Positions 54,096 through 62,915 are shown, counted from the first letter of the stretch. The stretch: DNA of 64,000 nt from Bacteroidota bacterium (GCA_023391415.1 JAEWAY010000013.1:83465-147464); one strand, 5' to 3'. Made by a program: numbers and translations. Notes: generated by a model from the letters alone, not told the origin.

Positions 54096-55424
54096 TCACG
54101 GGTTGTATTCAGGGTCTTCCGGATCGTATAATCGCCCGGTCGCGCGTATTTGCCGGTACATCAGGTAGGCGACAATGAGAAACAGGGAAATAAACACCGC
54201 GGTGAATAGGTAAAATGAATATTGAATGCCTGGCATGGGAGTTACCGCGTCCGCGGTACGCATGACGCCATAAATAATCCAGGGCTGACGTCCGACCTCT
54301 GTGACTATCCATCCGGATTCCAGCGCGATATAGCCAAGTGGCGTGGCCGCGACAAAAAGCTTGAGAAGCCAGTGTCGCCCCAGCCATCGCTTTCTGACGG
54401 TAAGGGCCAACAGGTACGTTACAGCAAGCAGAGCTAGGAGTATCCCTAGCCCGACCATGATTTGAAAGGCGAAATGTGTTACGGCTACCGGCGGGCGCTC
54501 ATTTTTTGGAATATCCTTGAGCCCCGTTACGGGCTTGTCGATATCTCCATACGCCAGCAAACTTAGTAAGCCCGGAATTTTAACAGCGTAATGAACTTTT
54601 TCTTGGTTTTCATCCGGAATTCCGCCAATGATGAAGGCCGCTCGGCTTTGGGTCTCAAAATGAGCTTCCATCGCCGCCAGCTTCGCGGGTTGTCGTTTGG
54701 CGACGCTTTTGGCGGCGATATCGCCACTCAAGGGCTGTAGCAACGCGGCGATGCAGGCGTATAAAGCCGATATCCTGAAAGCTTTCCTGTGAAATTCGAC
54801 GTTTTTGTTTCTCAGAATCATAAACCCGTGAAGTCCTGTTACGGCGAAACCCGTCGCTACGAAAGCGGCCAGAGTCATATGTAACGCTTGTGAGAACCAG
54901 GCGTCGTTGAACATGGCTTTGACCGGGTCTATATTGAGATATCGCCCATCGACATAATCAAAACCGGCAGGACTGTTCATCCACGCGTTGGCCGCTACGA
55001 CGAATATGCCGGAAGCGAGTCCGCTCAGTCCTACGACGAGGCCGGCGCCCCAGTGAAACCAGGCGTTGAAACGATCCCAGCCATACAGAAAAAAGCCCAA
55101 CGCGATGGCTTCGATAAAAAACGCCGTCCCTTCGAGAGAAAAAGGCATTCCGAATATGCTACCCGCGTGTCGCATGAATTCAGGCCAGAGCAAACCCAAT
55201 TCGAACGACAGCATGGTGCCCGATACGGCGCCTGTAGCGAACAATAGGGCGACACCCCGGCTCCAGGCGCGGGTGAGTCCCTTATATATCGGTTTTCCGG
55301 TTTTGATATATATAAAATGAGCCGTAGCCATAAAAAATGGCATCACCATGCCTACACAGGCGAAAATGATGTGAAATCCAAGGGATACGGCCATCTGTGA
55401 GCGGGCCGCGAGAAAATCATCCAT
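54096..55424 (-). CDS. cydA: Cytochrome bd oxidase subunit I
   Basis: 442 residues, nine membrane helices. The N-terminal ARSQMAVSLGFHIIFACVGM contains the His that binds haem b595. GAVSGTMLSFELGLLWP and SLEGTAFFIEAIALGFFLYG form the conserved Glu-containing helix, followed by SQALHMTLAAFVATGFAVTG with another haem ligand His. The Q-loop is short, as in the non-Escherichia class. First gene of the cydAB operon on the minus strand. The electron donor is a menaquinol in most Bacteroidota (family knowledge). Confidence 0.96.
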   Translation of the reverse strand: MDDFLAARSQMAVSLGFHIIFACVGMVMPFFMATAHFIYIKTGKPIYKGLTRAWSRGVALLFATGAVSGTMLSFELGLLWPEFMRHAGSIFGMPFSLEGTAFFIEAIALGFFLYGWDRFNAWFHWGAGLVVGLSGLASGIFVVAANAWMNSPAGFDYVDGRYLNIDPVKAMFNDAWFSQALHMTLAAFVATGFAVTGLHGFMILRNKNVEFHRKAFRISALYACIAALLQPLSGDIAAKSVAKRQPAKLAAMEAHFETQSRAAFIIGGIPDENQEKVHYAVKIPGLLSLLAYGDIDKPVTGLKDIPKNERPPVAVTHFAFQIMVGLGILLALLAVTYLLALTVRKRWLGRHWLLKLFVAATPLGYIALESGWIVTEVGRQPWIIYGVMRTADAVTPMPGIQYSFYLFTAVFISLFLIVAYLMYRQIRATGRLYDPEDPEYNP

Positions 55425-55522
55425 ATATCAGGCAAAAAATGTACGATTCAGGCTGTATGAATACCCGTATCGATCTCGTTTGTTCAGATAAGGCTTTCTA
55501 CTGTAATAGAGGAAACGAAACG

Positions 55523-56050
55523 TTATTCTATCTGGGCTTGGGATACGTAGCGCTCTTGTATGATCCGGGTGTGATGCGCCGCGTGCCCCGCGATCATAAA
55601 GCCGAGGGAGGCTACGGATACTTGTTGGCCGGCGCATATTCCGGTACGGAGAAGCGCTTCGTTCGAAAAACTTTGAAACAACATAATCGTAGATTGACGT
55701 ACCAACTGATACTCTTCCAGCAGATCCGATAGGCTTCGTTCACGCGCCAGCGTATTCAGGGCGTATTTGTTTTCGTCAAAGCCTGGAAGTGGCGCGGTAT
55801 CCCCGCGGGCGACGCGCAGCGACCGATACGCCAATATCCGCTCCGTATCGATAAGATGTTGGAGAATGTCGCCGACTGTCCATTTGCCCGGCTCGTATCG
55901 GTGGCCCTTTAGTTTTTCGAGACTATCCTTTGGGATAAAGCGGCAGAGGTCGCGGGAGTAATGGAGCGCTTCGGGTAACGGACAGTTTGGGAGTTCGCGG
56001 ATATACTGGCTATAAAGTTCGGGTATAAATGGTAGTTGTGACAATAGCAT
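55523..56050 (-). CDS. DinB-family protein
   Basis: 175 residues, four-helix bundle of the DinB/YfiT type. Metal-ligand His positions are visible in GKWTVGDILQHLIDTERIL (His 1) and IAGHAAHHTRIIQERY (His pair), which is the family pattern. These proteins include bacillithiol-dependent transferases, damage-inducible proteins and others of unknown function. It is transcribed toward cydA on the same strand with a 98-base gap, so a functional tie to cydAB is not indicated. The N-terminus is fixed by the ATG at 56050. Confidence 0.86.
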   Translation of the reverse strand: MLLSQLPFIPELYSQYIRELPNCPLPEALHYSRDLCRFIPKDSLEKLKGHRYEPGKWTVGDILQHLIDTERILAYRSLRVARGDTAPLPGFDENKYALNTLARERSLSDLLEEYQLVRQSTIMLFQSFSNEALLRTGICAGQQVSVASLGFMIAGHAAHHTRIIQERYVSQAQIE

Positions 56051-56346
56051 GATTTCAGGCGAGTTTATATTATTTCGGATTAATTTACGATAATTCGGGG
56101 AAGATGTCAGGGGAGATCGGTTTGAACTGTGTTCGCCAAAGATGAAGAGAATATGCTTACAGTATATACGCGAAATTATTCGGAGCTCTTACCAGTACAG
56201 TCTGTCGGGGGAGCAACGCGTGAATTTGTCGTTATAGGATAGGTTCTTTATCTATTAAAAGTATTGATAATGATTAATGAAATATTTTCATGTAAAAAAA
56301 TGGCTTTGGTCGTCGCGCCGGAGCTAACTTAGCGGCTTGGTTTACT

Positions 56347-57243
56347 ATGGAATTACGATATCTCCGATTGATAAAAGCGATAGTGGAAGTAGGAAGCATA
56401 ACTCGGGCGATCGATCGTTTGCATCTTTCCCAAAGCGCGTTGAGCTATCAGTTGAAGGAGGCTGAGCTCTACCTCGGAACCCCCTTGTTTTTCAGAAGAA
56501 ATAAAAAACTGATTCTCACCCCTGCCGGCCAACGGGTGTATGATATGGCCGTCAGCGTGTTGAAGGAAATCGATCAGACGGAAACGGAGATCAGGCGACT
56601 TGCCGGTGGTGAAAAAGGGTATATCCGGATCAGCACTGAGTGTTATACCAGTTATCACTGGCTTCCCCCTGTTCTTAAAAGATTTAAGACGCTTTTTCCG
56701 AATGTGGAAGTCAGAATTGTGTTTGAAGCGACACATCGTCCCGTCGAAAAACTGATTGCCGGTGAGTTGGACCTGGCGATAACGAGTAATCCCGAACTAA
56801 AAGAAGGGGTGGAGTATGTGCAGCTTTTTACCGACGAGATGCGCGCCATAGTGGCTCCGGGGCATTCATGGGCCGGCAAGGATCATGTAGAAGCGGATGA
56901 TTTTAAGGATGTATCCTTGATTATTCATTCATTGCCGATGGATACGGTATCTGTGCATCGGCATTTGCTGGATCCAAAAGGTGTGCGGCCCAGGGAGCTT
57001 ATTGTGCTTCCTCTGACAGAGGCGGCGATAGAAATGGTAAAAGCGGATATGGGAGTGCTGGTGATGGCCCGATGGGCGTTCGAACCCTATAAAAACCATC
57101 CGGTAAAGACTGTAAAGATAGGCGGAAATGGTTTTTTCAGACAACAATATGTCGCCAGAATGGCGGATAGGGAATATCCGCTGTATTTCGAGCGTTTTTT
57201 AAGGTTTTTGCAGGAAGAGATTCAGCTTGAGGTAATTTCCTGA
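56347..57243 (+). CDS. LysR-family regulator, MetR-like
   Basis: 298 residues. The N-terminal helix-turn-helix (about 1-60) reads LRLIKAIVEVGSITRAIDRL and SQSALSYQLKEAE. The effector domain (about 90-295) contains ISTECYTSYHWLPPVLKRF, which matches MetR (IECH-x-x-x-WL) more than other LysR proteins, and GELDLAITSNP. MetR uses homocysteine as co-effector in enterobacteria (family knowledge). The only close neighbour is the HPP-family membrane protein 27 bases downstream, so its target here may differ from methionine synthesis. Confidence 0.88.
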   Translation: MELRYLRLIKAIVEVGSITRAIDRLHLSQSALSYQLKEAELYLGTPLFFRRNKKLILTPAGQRVYDMAVSVLKEIDQTETEIRRLAGGEKGYIRISTECYTSYHWLPPVLKRFKTLFPNVEVRIVFEATHRPVEKLIAGELDLAITSNPELKEGVEYVQLFTDEMRAIVAPGHSWAGKDHVEADDFKDVSLIIHSLPMDTVSVHRHLLDPKGVRPRELIVLPLTEAAIEMVKADMGVLVMARWAFEPYKNHPVKTVKIGGNGFFRQQYVARMADREYPLYFERFLRFLQEEIQLEVIS

Positions 57244-57270
57244 TTAGAATAGAGAGAGAGAAGATTAATA

Positions 57271-57927
57271 ATGGATACGAGTCAGTTGCGTTACGAGAAG
57301 AGACGGTTGGAAAGAAAGCAAAGCAAATCCCGGACAAGGTTTAGTCCTCATCGGAAACTTCGCGTCGTAAAATATGTGTTTTACAAGGAAACATTGCTGG
57401 ATTTCCGGGAGCATTGCTGGACTTTCGCGGGAGCCTTCGCGGGTATCAGTCTTATCGGCTTATTACATAGCGGGCTGTTTTCTCCATTGGACAATATATT
57501 TTTAATAGGGTCTTTTGGAGCGACCGCCGTGCTTGTTTTTGGTGTTATCCATAGTCCTCTCGCCCAGCCGCGGAACCTGCTAGGAGGTCACATTATCAGC
57601 GCGTTGATCGGAGTGTCTATACGGATGTTCCTGCCAGTCGACATATGGTTGATGGCGGCGCTCGCGGTTTCGCTTTCTATTGTTATTATGCAGATAACCA
57701 AGACACTGCATCCGCCTGGTGGAGCTACTTCTCTTATCGCTGTGATTGGTTCCGAAGAAATAAGCGATCTCGGTTATCTATATGTTTTTAGTCCGGTACT
57801 CTCGGGCGTCGTCATACTTTTCGTGATCGCTCTTGTATTCAACAACGCGACCAGACACCGTCGCTATCCGGTCAACCGAGACTGGTATCGTCCCTGGTTC
57901 AGACGTTACAGCAAGGCGCGGGACTAG
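57271..57927 (+). CDS. HPP-family membrane protein
   Basis: 218 residues: a basic cytoplasmic N-terminus (about 1-50), then four to five membrane helices. The family signature HPPGGATSLIAVIGS is present (about 150), after IGSFGATAVLVFGVIHSPLAQPRNLLGGH in outline. HPP proteins have been linked to nitrite transport in chloroplasts and cyanobacteria (family knowledge); the substrate here is unknown. It starts 27 bases after the MetR-like gene and is probably co-transcribed with it. Confidence 0.88.
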   Translation: MDTSQLRYEKRRLERKQSKSRTRFSPHRKLRVVKYVFYKETLLDFREHCWTFAGAFAGISLIGLLHSGLFSPLDNIFLIGSFGATAVLVFGVIHSPLAQPRNLLGGHIISALIGVSIRMFLPVDIWLMAALAVSLSIVIMQITKTLHPPGGATSLIAVIGSEEISDLGYLYVFSPVLSGVVILFVIALVFNNATRHRRYPVNRDWYRPWFRRYSKARD

Positions 57928-58235
57928 TTGGATACCTCGCGCCGGATTTGTTTAAGTATTTAATTTTAATTACCTTGTATAGCGAAGGACAATTTTGTGT
58001 TTTCAGGAACAAAATCCTGATTAATTTGTTATACTTGCAAGGTGGACATAGTACAAGTAAATAAATATCCATTAACATATAGTCGGGAGATTTTTTTCCT
58101 TCCGGCAATGGGTATGCTTTGCATGTACGTTAGCCATGCTAATACCGCGCAAACGTTGGTTTTTGCACCCTGCAAAGACTTCATTTATTAAGCCCCGAGC
58201 CATTTTAACATCCTGAGGCTTGGGGACAACTGAGC
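57928..58235. other. Intergenic region with a leader hairpin
   Basis: 308 bases. CCCCGAGCC (58193-58201) pairs with GGCTTGGGG (58217-58225), one G-T wobble, 10 bases before the TTG start of the next gene, so it could limit ribosome access. TATACTTG (about 58030-58037) is one base off a -7 box. No gene is seen. Confidence 0.45.
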
Positions 58236-59459
58236 TTGAAGCTAGCTACATTTCAATTATTTGTTAGGAAAGTTCGTATGCTGAGAAGGTATCCTGGCGT
58301 CAAGATAAGCGCTGGTTTATGGTCGGCTTTTGTTGTCAATTTGCTGGTATTGGTTTTCGCGGTCTGGACGAGATCGGATCTTATGGTCGTTTTTTCGATC
58401 GTTTTGTCGTTGGGAATGATGATATGTTATTCTCGCCTGGAAGCTATCGCGCGTCATAGGCGCGTGATAAAAAGGCGGACACTCATGAATCCGCGATGGG
58501 ATGAGTCTGAAGGTGGTATAGCCTGTTCGTTTCCGGAAATATTCCTGAACGATAAACGATCTGAAAAAGGCTTGCGGATCGGGGATAAACATCGCGTATT
58601 TCCCTGCTGGATCAGTATCAGCAATATGGAAATAGAAGGATCGGATCCGGATGATGGTTTTTTGAGAGGTCTCGGTATGGCTTCCTGGACTAATGGATTC
58701 GTTTGTTCCGTGTCGGAAGGTCATCTGACAGGTTCCCGGTATGGAAACCATTGGCTGAGATGGCCTGTGAGGATGAGTGCTTCCGGTTATATGGCCGATA
58801 ATGAAGCTTTATTGGTACGGACGCTGACCCTGTCTCGTGTCGGAGCGATTGAGCTTTATCTGGATCGGGATGGTGAGATCAGCGCGGGATGGCAGGATGA
58901 TCTCCTGGAATCCATGGATAGAGTCAGGTCGGTGGCGGGTGGAAAACCAGTTGGTTTGCGTCTGGAGCGGGAGGTTGATATTAAGGAATTTATCGGGCGC
59001 TTCAGGGGAGAAGACAAGACGCCTGACTTTATAACCTTTGTTCTGAATTCGGAGAAAGGATTTGGGTTGAGCCGGCTTTGCAGTCAGTTGTCGCGGATGA
59101 GTCGGGCGCTTGAACAAACGGGTTTAAGGGATCGGGTATCTCTGTTGGTTTCTCATCGGGGGCTTGCCGGGAGGCGATTGATTAAGATGCTTCAATATGG
59201 GGCCGACGCGTTTATGGAGAGGATACATATAGTAAAGTCTGGAATGCATGATGATCCGGATCGTTCATCGTTTAGCGAACTGGTATATGCTCACAGACGG
59301 AGAGTCAATGACTTTCGGGAGGTGGAATCACGAGATCCGGATATCGTTTCGATGGAAGTAGTGCCGGGAAAATCCGCTTCCAGATCTGACATGGCTGGCG
59401 TTCCTATCGGAACAAATTATAGAAATATATTAAAAGATTTTATATATCACTTTAACTAA
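58236..59459 (+). CDS. Membrane-anchored, degenerate FMN-binding glutamate synthase-like protein
   Basis: 407 residues, TTG start; ATG 58278 is an alternative. Two membrane helices lie at about 25-65. The soluble part follows the layout of the FMN-binding glutamate synthase family: AGGKPVGLRLEREVDIKEFI resembles the SGGKPVGFKL strand, TPDFITFVLNSEKGFG stands where DFI-x-VDGAEGGTGAAP is expected, then GLRDRVSLLVSHRG and GADAFMERI match the last barrel strands. The glycine-rich FMN loop, the 3Fe-4S cysteines and the RCPTGVATQ block are absent. Probably a non-catalytic relative (inference). The Rnk/GreA-like gene follows after 7 bases. Confidence 0.7.
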   Translation: MKLATFQLFVRKVRMLRRYPGVKISAGLWSAFVVNLLVLVFAVWTRSDLMVVFSIVLSLGMMICYSRLEAIARHRRVIKRRTLMNPRWDESEGGIACSFPEIFLNDKRSEKGLRIGDKHRVFPCWISISNMEIEGSDPDDGFLRGLGMASWTNGFVCSVSEGHLTGSRYGNHWLRWPVRMSASGYMADNEALLVRTLTLSRVGAIELYLDRDGEISAGWQDDLLESMDRVRSVAGGKPVGLRLEREVDIKEFIGRFRGEDKTPDFITFVLNSEKGFGLSRLCSQLSRMSRALEQTGLRDRVSLLVSHRGLAGRRLIKMLQYGADAFMERIHIVKSGMHDDPDRSSFSELVYAHRRRVNDFREVESRDPDIVSMEVVPGKSASRSDMAGVPIGTNYRNILKDFIYHFN

Positions 59460-59466
59460 TAAAAAC

Positions 59467-59859
59467 ATGGCACAACAAGGAATTATACTCTCAAAGGAAG
59501 ATTATGAGATACTTTCGCGTTTTGTAAAGAGCAATTCGGGAGGCATATCGAACAGTGGCTTGAGAAAGCTAGCTACGGAATTGCAGTCCGCCAAAATCGT
59601 CGATCAGGAAAAACTCCCTGACAATACGGTACGTATGCGTTCAAAAGTAAAAATACAGATAGAGGGAGACAACAAAGAAATGAAGTTGCAACTGGTTTTA
59701 CCTTCCGAAGCGGATATAAAACAAAATAAAATCTCCGTCTTCGCGCCCCTGGGTTCCGCGCTGATCGGATACAGGCAGGGGGATACCATTGACTGGGAAG
59801 TTCCTGGTGGAACGAAGGTTTTTAAAATACTCGAGGTGACGAATGAAGTGGACGCGTAA
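59467..59859 (+). CDS. Rnk/GreA C-terminal domain protein
   Basis: 130 residues. The N-terminal 45 residues are a short helical part (ILSKEDYEILSRFV). The C-terminal FKBP-like domain of GreA/GreB/Rnk follows: VKIQIEGDNKEMKLQLVLPS, then SVFAPLGSALIGYRQGDTIDWEVPGG and KILEV. The long coiled coil that GreA inserts into the RNA polymerase secondary channel is missing, so this is a Rnk-type polymerase-binding protein rather than a transcript-cleavage factor. It lies 7 bases after the glutamate synthase-like gene. Confidence 0.88.
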   Translation: MAQQGIILSKEDYEILSRFVKSNSGGISNSGLRKLATELQSAKIVDQEKLPDNTVRMRSKVKIQIEGDNKEMKLQLVLPSEADIKQNKISVFAPLGSALIGYRQGDTIDWEVPGGTKVFKILEVTNEVDA

Positions 59860-59929
59860 CCGTTGTGATTGATAAATTAAATGGGCGAATCGTCAGTTAT
59901 ACACTTCTTGTAGTGAAAGACCATGAATC

Positions 59930-59976
59930 ATAGCCTGATTCCGGCCGGAATAATTAATCGGTGGAAATCAGGCTAT
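59930..59976. repeat. Nested inverted repeats
   Basis: ATAGCCTGATT (59930-59940) and AATCAGGCTAT (59966-59976) are perfect 11-base arms. Overlapping the left arm is a second perfect palindrome, ATTCCGGCCGGAAT (59938-59951). The two hairpins exclude each other. No T run follows. Confidence 0.55.
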
Positions 59977-60123
59977 TCGTATTATGAAGTACGCCGATTG
60001 CCGATATGATATGTCGTTCATACCCGCTTAAACGTTTCGTAGTCGAGGGTTTTTGCATATTTATTTTCACGGCGACAACATCAAGGATTTTTGGCCGTAC
60101 ATCATTTGGCGCGCTAATATTGT

Positions 60124-61152
60124 ATGGATATATTTAGTTTTACAAAAGCGGTAAGTATCGCTATTGATCTGGGTAACAGTAACACCATTCTTGGAAATAA
60201 AACCAGTACGTTTTTATCACAACCATCCTATATTGTATTTAATAGTCCGGATAAGTCCGTGAGAGCTGTGGGTAAGGAAGCCTATGAAATGGCCGGAAGA
60301 ACAGGGCATAGCCTGAAGGTGGTAAAACCATTGAAAGGTGGAGTTATTAAAGATTTCGATTCGGCTAGTAAAATGCTAAAGGCGATGGTGAACCATTCTT
60401 ATCCGGGAAGGGCTCTTTTTAGCAAATTTGACTATGTCGTGTCCGGTATTCCATATTCCAGCACGGAAGTAGAACGAAGGGCGCTCAGGGATACAGTGGA
60501 GCAGTTTAGCGCCTCTAAGACCTTTCTTTTGTTTGAGCCAGTCGCGGCCGCTATTGGCATGGGGTTGGATATTCGGCGGCCCGATGGTGTGTTTATCGCT
60601 GATATTGGGGGAGGAATTACCGAAACGGCCGTTATTTCATTGTCCGGAATCGTTAATTTTGGCTCCATCCGTACAGCCGGCGACGCGTTTGATTATGATA
60701 TTCAGGAGTATGTTCGCAAGAAATATAAGATTGACATAAGTCTGCCAATCGCTGAAAAGATCAAGATTAGCGTTGGAGCGGCCGCTCCGCTTACTGAAAA
60801 CGAGCCTGAGCCATATTACGCGGTGGGCAAGGATTCGGTATTGGGAATTCCCAAAGGAGTTTATATTGGTTACAAGGAATTGCTGGAGGTGTTGAATGGT
60901 TCGGTTCAGAAGATCGAACAGGTAATACTGCAAACTCTGGAAGAGTGCCCACCGGAACTATCGGGGGATATTTATGAAAATGGCATTTATCTGACTGGAG
61001 GCGGATCATTGCTCAGAGGGTTGCGGGAGAGGTTAATGGCCAGGACCAGTATCCCGGTTCATTCAGATCCTGACGCCTTGGTATCGGTAACTAAAGGAAT
61101 TCAGCGGGTTATTGAGAATCCCGGAAAGTACCAGGCGATATTGTTCAAATAG
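60124..61152 (+). CDS. MreB paralogue (actin-like ATPase)
   Basis: 342 residues, the size of MreB. The phosphate-1 loop reads SIAIDLGNSNTILGNKTS. Further motifs are KPLKGGVIKDFDSASKML, FEPVAAAIGMGLDI, FIADIGGGITETAVISL (phosphate-2) and the adenosine motif IYLTGGGSLLRGLRERL, so ATP binding is intact. It differs from standard MreB in the first strand and in the membrane-contact loops. mreC and mreD are not neighbours; the cell's main MreB is probably near rodA at the other window edge. A role in cell shape or another filament system is inferred. Confidence 0.88.
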   Translation: MDIFSFTKAVSIAIDLGNSNTILGNKTSTFLSQPSYIVFNSPDKSVRAVGKEAYEMAGRTGHSLKVVKPLKGGVIKDFDSASKMLKAMVNHSYPGRALFSKFDYVVSGIPYSSTEVERRALRDTVEQFSASKTFLLFEPVAAAIGMGLDIRRPDGVFIADIGGGITETAVISLSGIVNFGSIRTAGDAFDYDIQEYVRKKYKIDISLPIAEKIKISVGAAAPLTENEPEPYYAVGKDSVLGIPKGVYIGYKELLEVLNGSVQKIEQVILQTLEECPPELSGDIYENGIYLTGGGSLLRGLRERLMARTSIPVHSDPDALVSVTKGIQRVIENPGKYQAILFK

Positions 61153-61608
61153 CCGGCCCGGGCTTGTATTCCATATGTCGAATGGAATCGGGTTTTGGAC
61201 CTTGTTAAATAGAAGATAAGCGGTTGTTTTTTTACTTTAAAAGAAAATAAAAAGTCGCTTTTTTCTTTTTTTACTCTTAATTTCGCCTTCAACCGGCAAG
61301 TGAATTTTTGAGATGGATTTAATGAATTCAAAGAAGGCATTTTTTATATGCCCGACAATGAAAAAGGATTGATGACATTGTCATGAGCCTTAAAATTTGG
61401 TTGTGGAATCATAGCGAATTAATTATTGATTTTTAAAACAGCGGCATCGGGCTATGGATGTTCACGGAAGATGGTGGCGATAAGTAGCCAGATGATTAAC
61501 AAAGTATTTATTGATCCGGTCGCTCTGGTTTGTGGAGAGTCGCGATTCCGGTCGCTTACGCGGAACTGGTGAAGGAAACTTTGTAATTATGGTGTTTTTT
61601 CGGAACGT
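61153..61608. other. Intergenic region, 456 bases
   Basis: AT-rich, with A and T runs at 61227-61275. A weak hairpin, ATTCCAT (61168-61174) with ATGGAAT (61182-61188), lies just after the MreB paralogue. The part from about 61500 reads like decayed coding sequence (see the remnant at 61573-61692). Confidence 0.4.
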
Positions 61609-61692
61609 ATGTATCTGGCCGCTCTAATCCGTAAAGAAGGTAGAATAGCTTTTGATTCCAATGATTATGTAAAACTGGTAGTAACAAAGTAA
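61573..61692 (+). pseudogene. Possible gene remnant or small ORF before the HA-repeat gene
   Basis: An open frame from 61573 to the stop at 61690-61692 encodes KLCNYGVFSERMYLAALIRK followed by a tail ending VKLVVTK. From ATG 61609 it is 27 residues. The stop touches the ATG of the next gene. In the same frame upstream, one stop away, another short protein-like stretch (DPVALVCGESRFRSL) occurs, which suggests a decayed longer gene. The protein is not recognised. A functional leader peptide for the next gene is the alternative. Confidence 0.3.
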
Positions 61693-62370
61693 ATGAAAAG
61701 TAGCTGGCTAATCAATTATAAGCAGTTAAAAGCGTATTATCTGGAAAATGGGAATAGCAGGGTGCCTTATCGATATGAAGCCAATCGCGCGCTTGGTCGT
61801 TGGGTGCAAAAACAGCGCCTTAACGAAGAAAAACTAAGCGGTCAGCAGAAAAAGCTATTAGAGAAGGTGGAGTTTGTCTGGCAAAATGATATCCGTAAGG
61901 AGAAAAATAAAAACTGGCTTTTGATGTTTAAGCGCCTGGAAAAATTTAAGGAGACGCGTGGACATTGCAATGTTTCTTCCAGAAACGAATCAGATAGGAA
62001 ATTGGGGCGCTGGGTGGAAGTGCTTCGTTTGAGAAAAGATAAACTGGAAGAATGGAAAGTAAAAAAATTGAATGAAATCGGCTTTAAGTGGTCGGATACG
62101 ATCCGTTCTGAAAAGGAAGAGAGCTGGTATAAAATGTACCGGAAGTTGGAGGTGTTTTACAAAACGTTTGGACACTCCGATGTGCCGGAGTTTTGGGAAG
62201 AAGACAAGAAACTGGCGGTGTGGGTTACATCCCAGCGACGCCCTAAAAAACCATTGAGTAAAAATAAAGCTCGCTTGCTAAACGATCTCAATTTTTCATG
62301 GAACAATGAAATTGGTATGAAAAAGAAGCGGCAGCGCGATGAAAAAGGCCGTTTTTTGTCGACATTGTAG
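61693..62370 (+). CDS. Orphan protein of three helicase-associated (HA) repeats
   Basis: 225 residues made almost entirely of three repeats of about 66 residues: about 1-66, 67-133 and 134-200, each with an initial Trp (SSWLINYKQLKAYY, KNWLLMFKRLEKF, ESWYKMYRKLEVFY), a middle Gly (ENGNSRVP, TRGHCNV, TFGHSDVP), an LGRWV or LAVWV core and a closing FxW. This is the helicase-associated domain normally found many times behind a helicase. No helicase is nearby. The C-terminus is basic (KKKRQRDEKGRF). Nucleic-acid binding is likely (inference). Confidence 0.82.
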   Translation: MKSSWLINYKQLKAYYLENGNSRVPYRYEANRALGRWVQKQRLNEEKLSGQQKKLLEKVEFVWQNDIRKEKNKNWLLMFKRLEKFKETRGHCNVSSRNESDRKLGRWVEVLRLRKDKLEEWKVKKLNEIGFKWSDTIRSEKEESWYKMYRKLEVFYKTFGHSDVPEFWEEDKKLAVWVTSQRRPKKPLSKNKARLLNDLNFSWNNEIGMKKKRQRDEKGRFLSTL

Positions 62371-62507
62371 CGTCAGGATTTATGTGAATCTGAATTTGCT
62401 CGACTAAGTTATTAATTGGTGAATCGATCTTGACTTCGTTGCTGATTAATCCATCTTTAGGTGTTTGTAACAAACTGATAATAGCCTGGTTTATTTATAA
62501 AAACCCA

Positions 62508-62864
62508 ATGATTAAGTTGCAAAGAGTATATGACTATGATCGGGAAAAGGATGGTTTTTCGGTTCTGATAGATCGCCTCTGGCCAAGAGGAGTTCTTAAG
62601 AAGAAACTGAATGCTGATGAATGGATGAAAGATGTGGCGCCTAGTCCGGATCTTCGAAAATGGTTTGGTCATGATCCTGATAAATGGGAGGAGTTTAAGA
62701 ATAAATATACCAATGAATTGGATTCAAAAAACGCCTTATTGGATAAAATTCTGGATTGGGAAAAAGAGCATAAGAAAATCACTTTGTTGTACGCCGCGAA
62801 AGATACGAAACATACACACGCGTTAGTGCTTAAATCGGCTCTCGAAAAATTGAAAAAAGAATGA
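62508..62864 (+). CDS. DUF488-family protein
   Basis: 118 residues from ATG 62508. The frame is open 26 codons further up, but homologues begin IKLQRVYDYDREKDGF. The family core DRLWPRGVLKKKL is present, then WMKDVAPSPDLRKWFGHDP, and the C-terminal ITLLYAAKDTKHTHA. DUF488 proteins are small, widespread, and without an agreed function. It is followed by a strong terminator and converges on the AT-hook gene. Confidence 0.9.
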   Translation: MIKLQRVYDYDREKDGFSVLIDRLWPRGVLKKKLNADEWMKDVAPSPDLRKWFGHDPDKWEEFKNKYTNELDSKNALLDKILDWEKEHKKITLLYAAKDTKHTHALVLKSALEKLKKE

Positions 62865-62865
62865 T

Positions 62866-62904
62866 AAAAAGAGGTAATTCGTGTATTGGAAATACCTCTT
62901 TTTT
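62866..62904 (+). terminator. Terminator after DUF488 gene
   Basis: AAAAAGAGGTA (62866-62876) pairs with TACCTCTTTTT (62893-62903). The A and T flanks make it work in either direction. It lies directly after the stop codon. Confidence 0.85.
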
Positions 62905-62915
62905 ATAGTTGCCCC

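Noticed and set aside
55397..55732. 111-codon plus-strand frame over cydA start and the DinB-like gene
   Set aside because: It overlaps two well-supported minus-strand genes and shows no family motif.
56051..56346. LysR-type T-N11-A binding site before the MetR-like gene
   Set aside because: No convincing symmetric site was found; short matches occur by chance in this AT-rich stretch.
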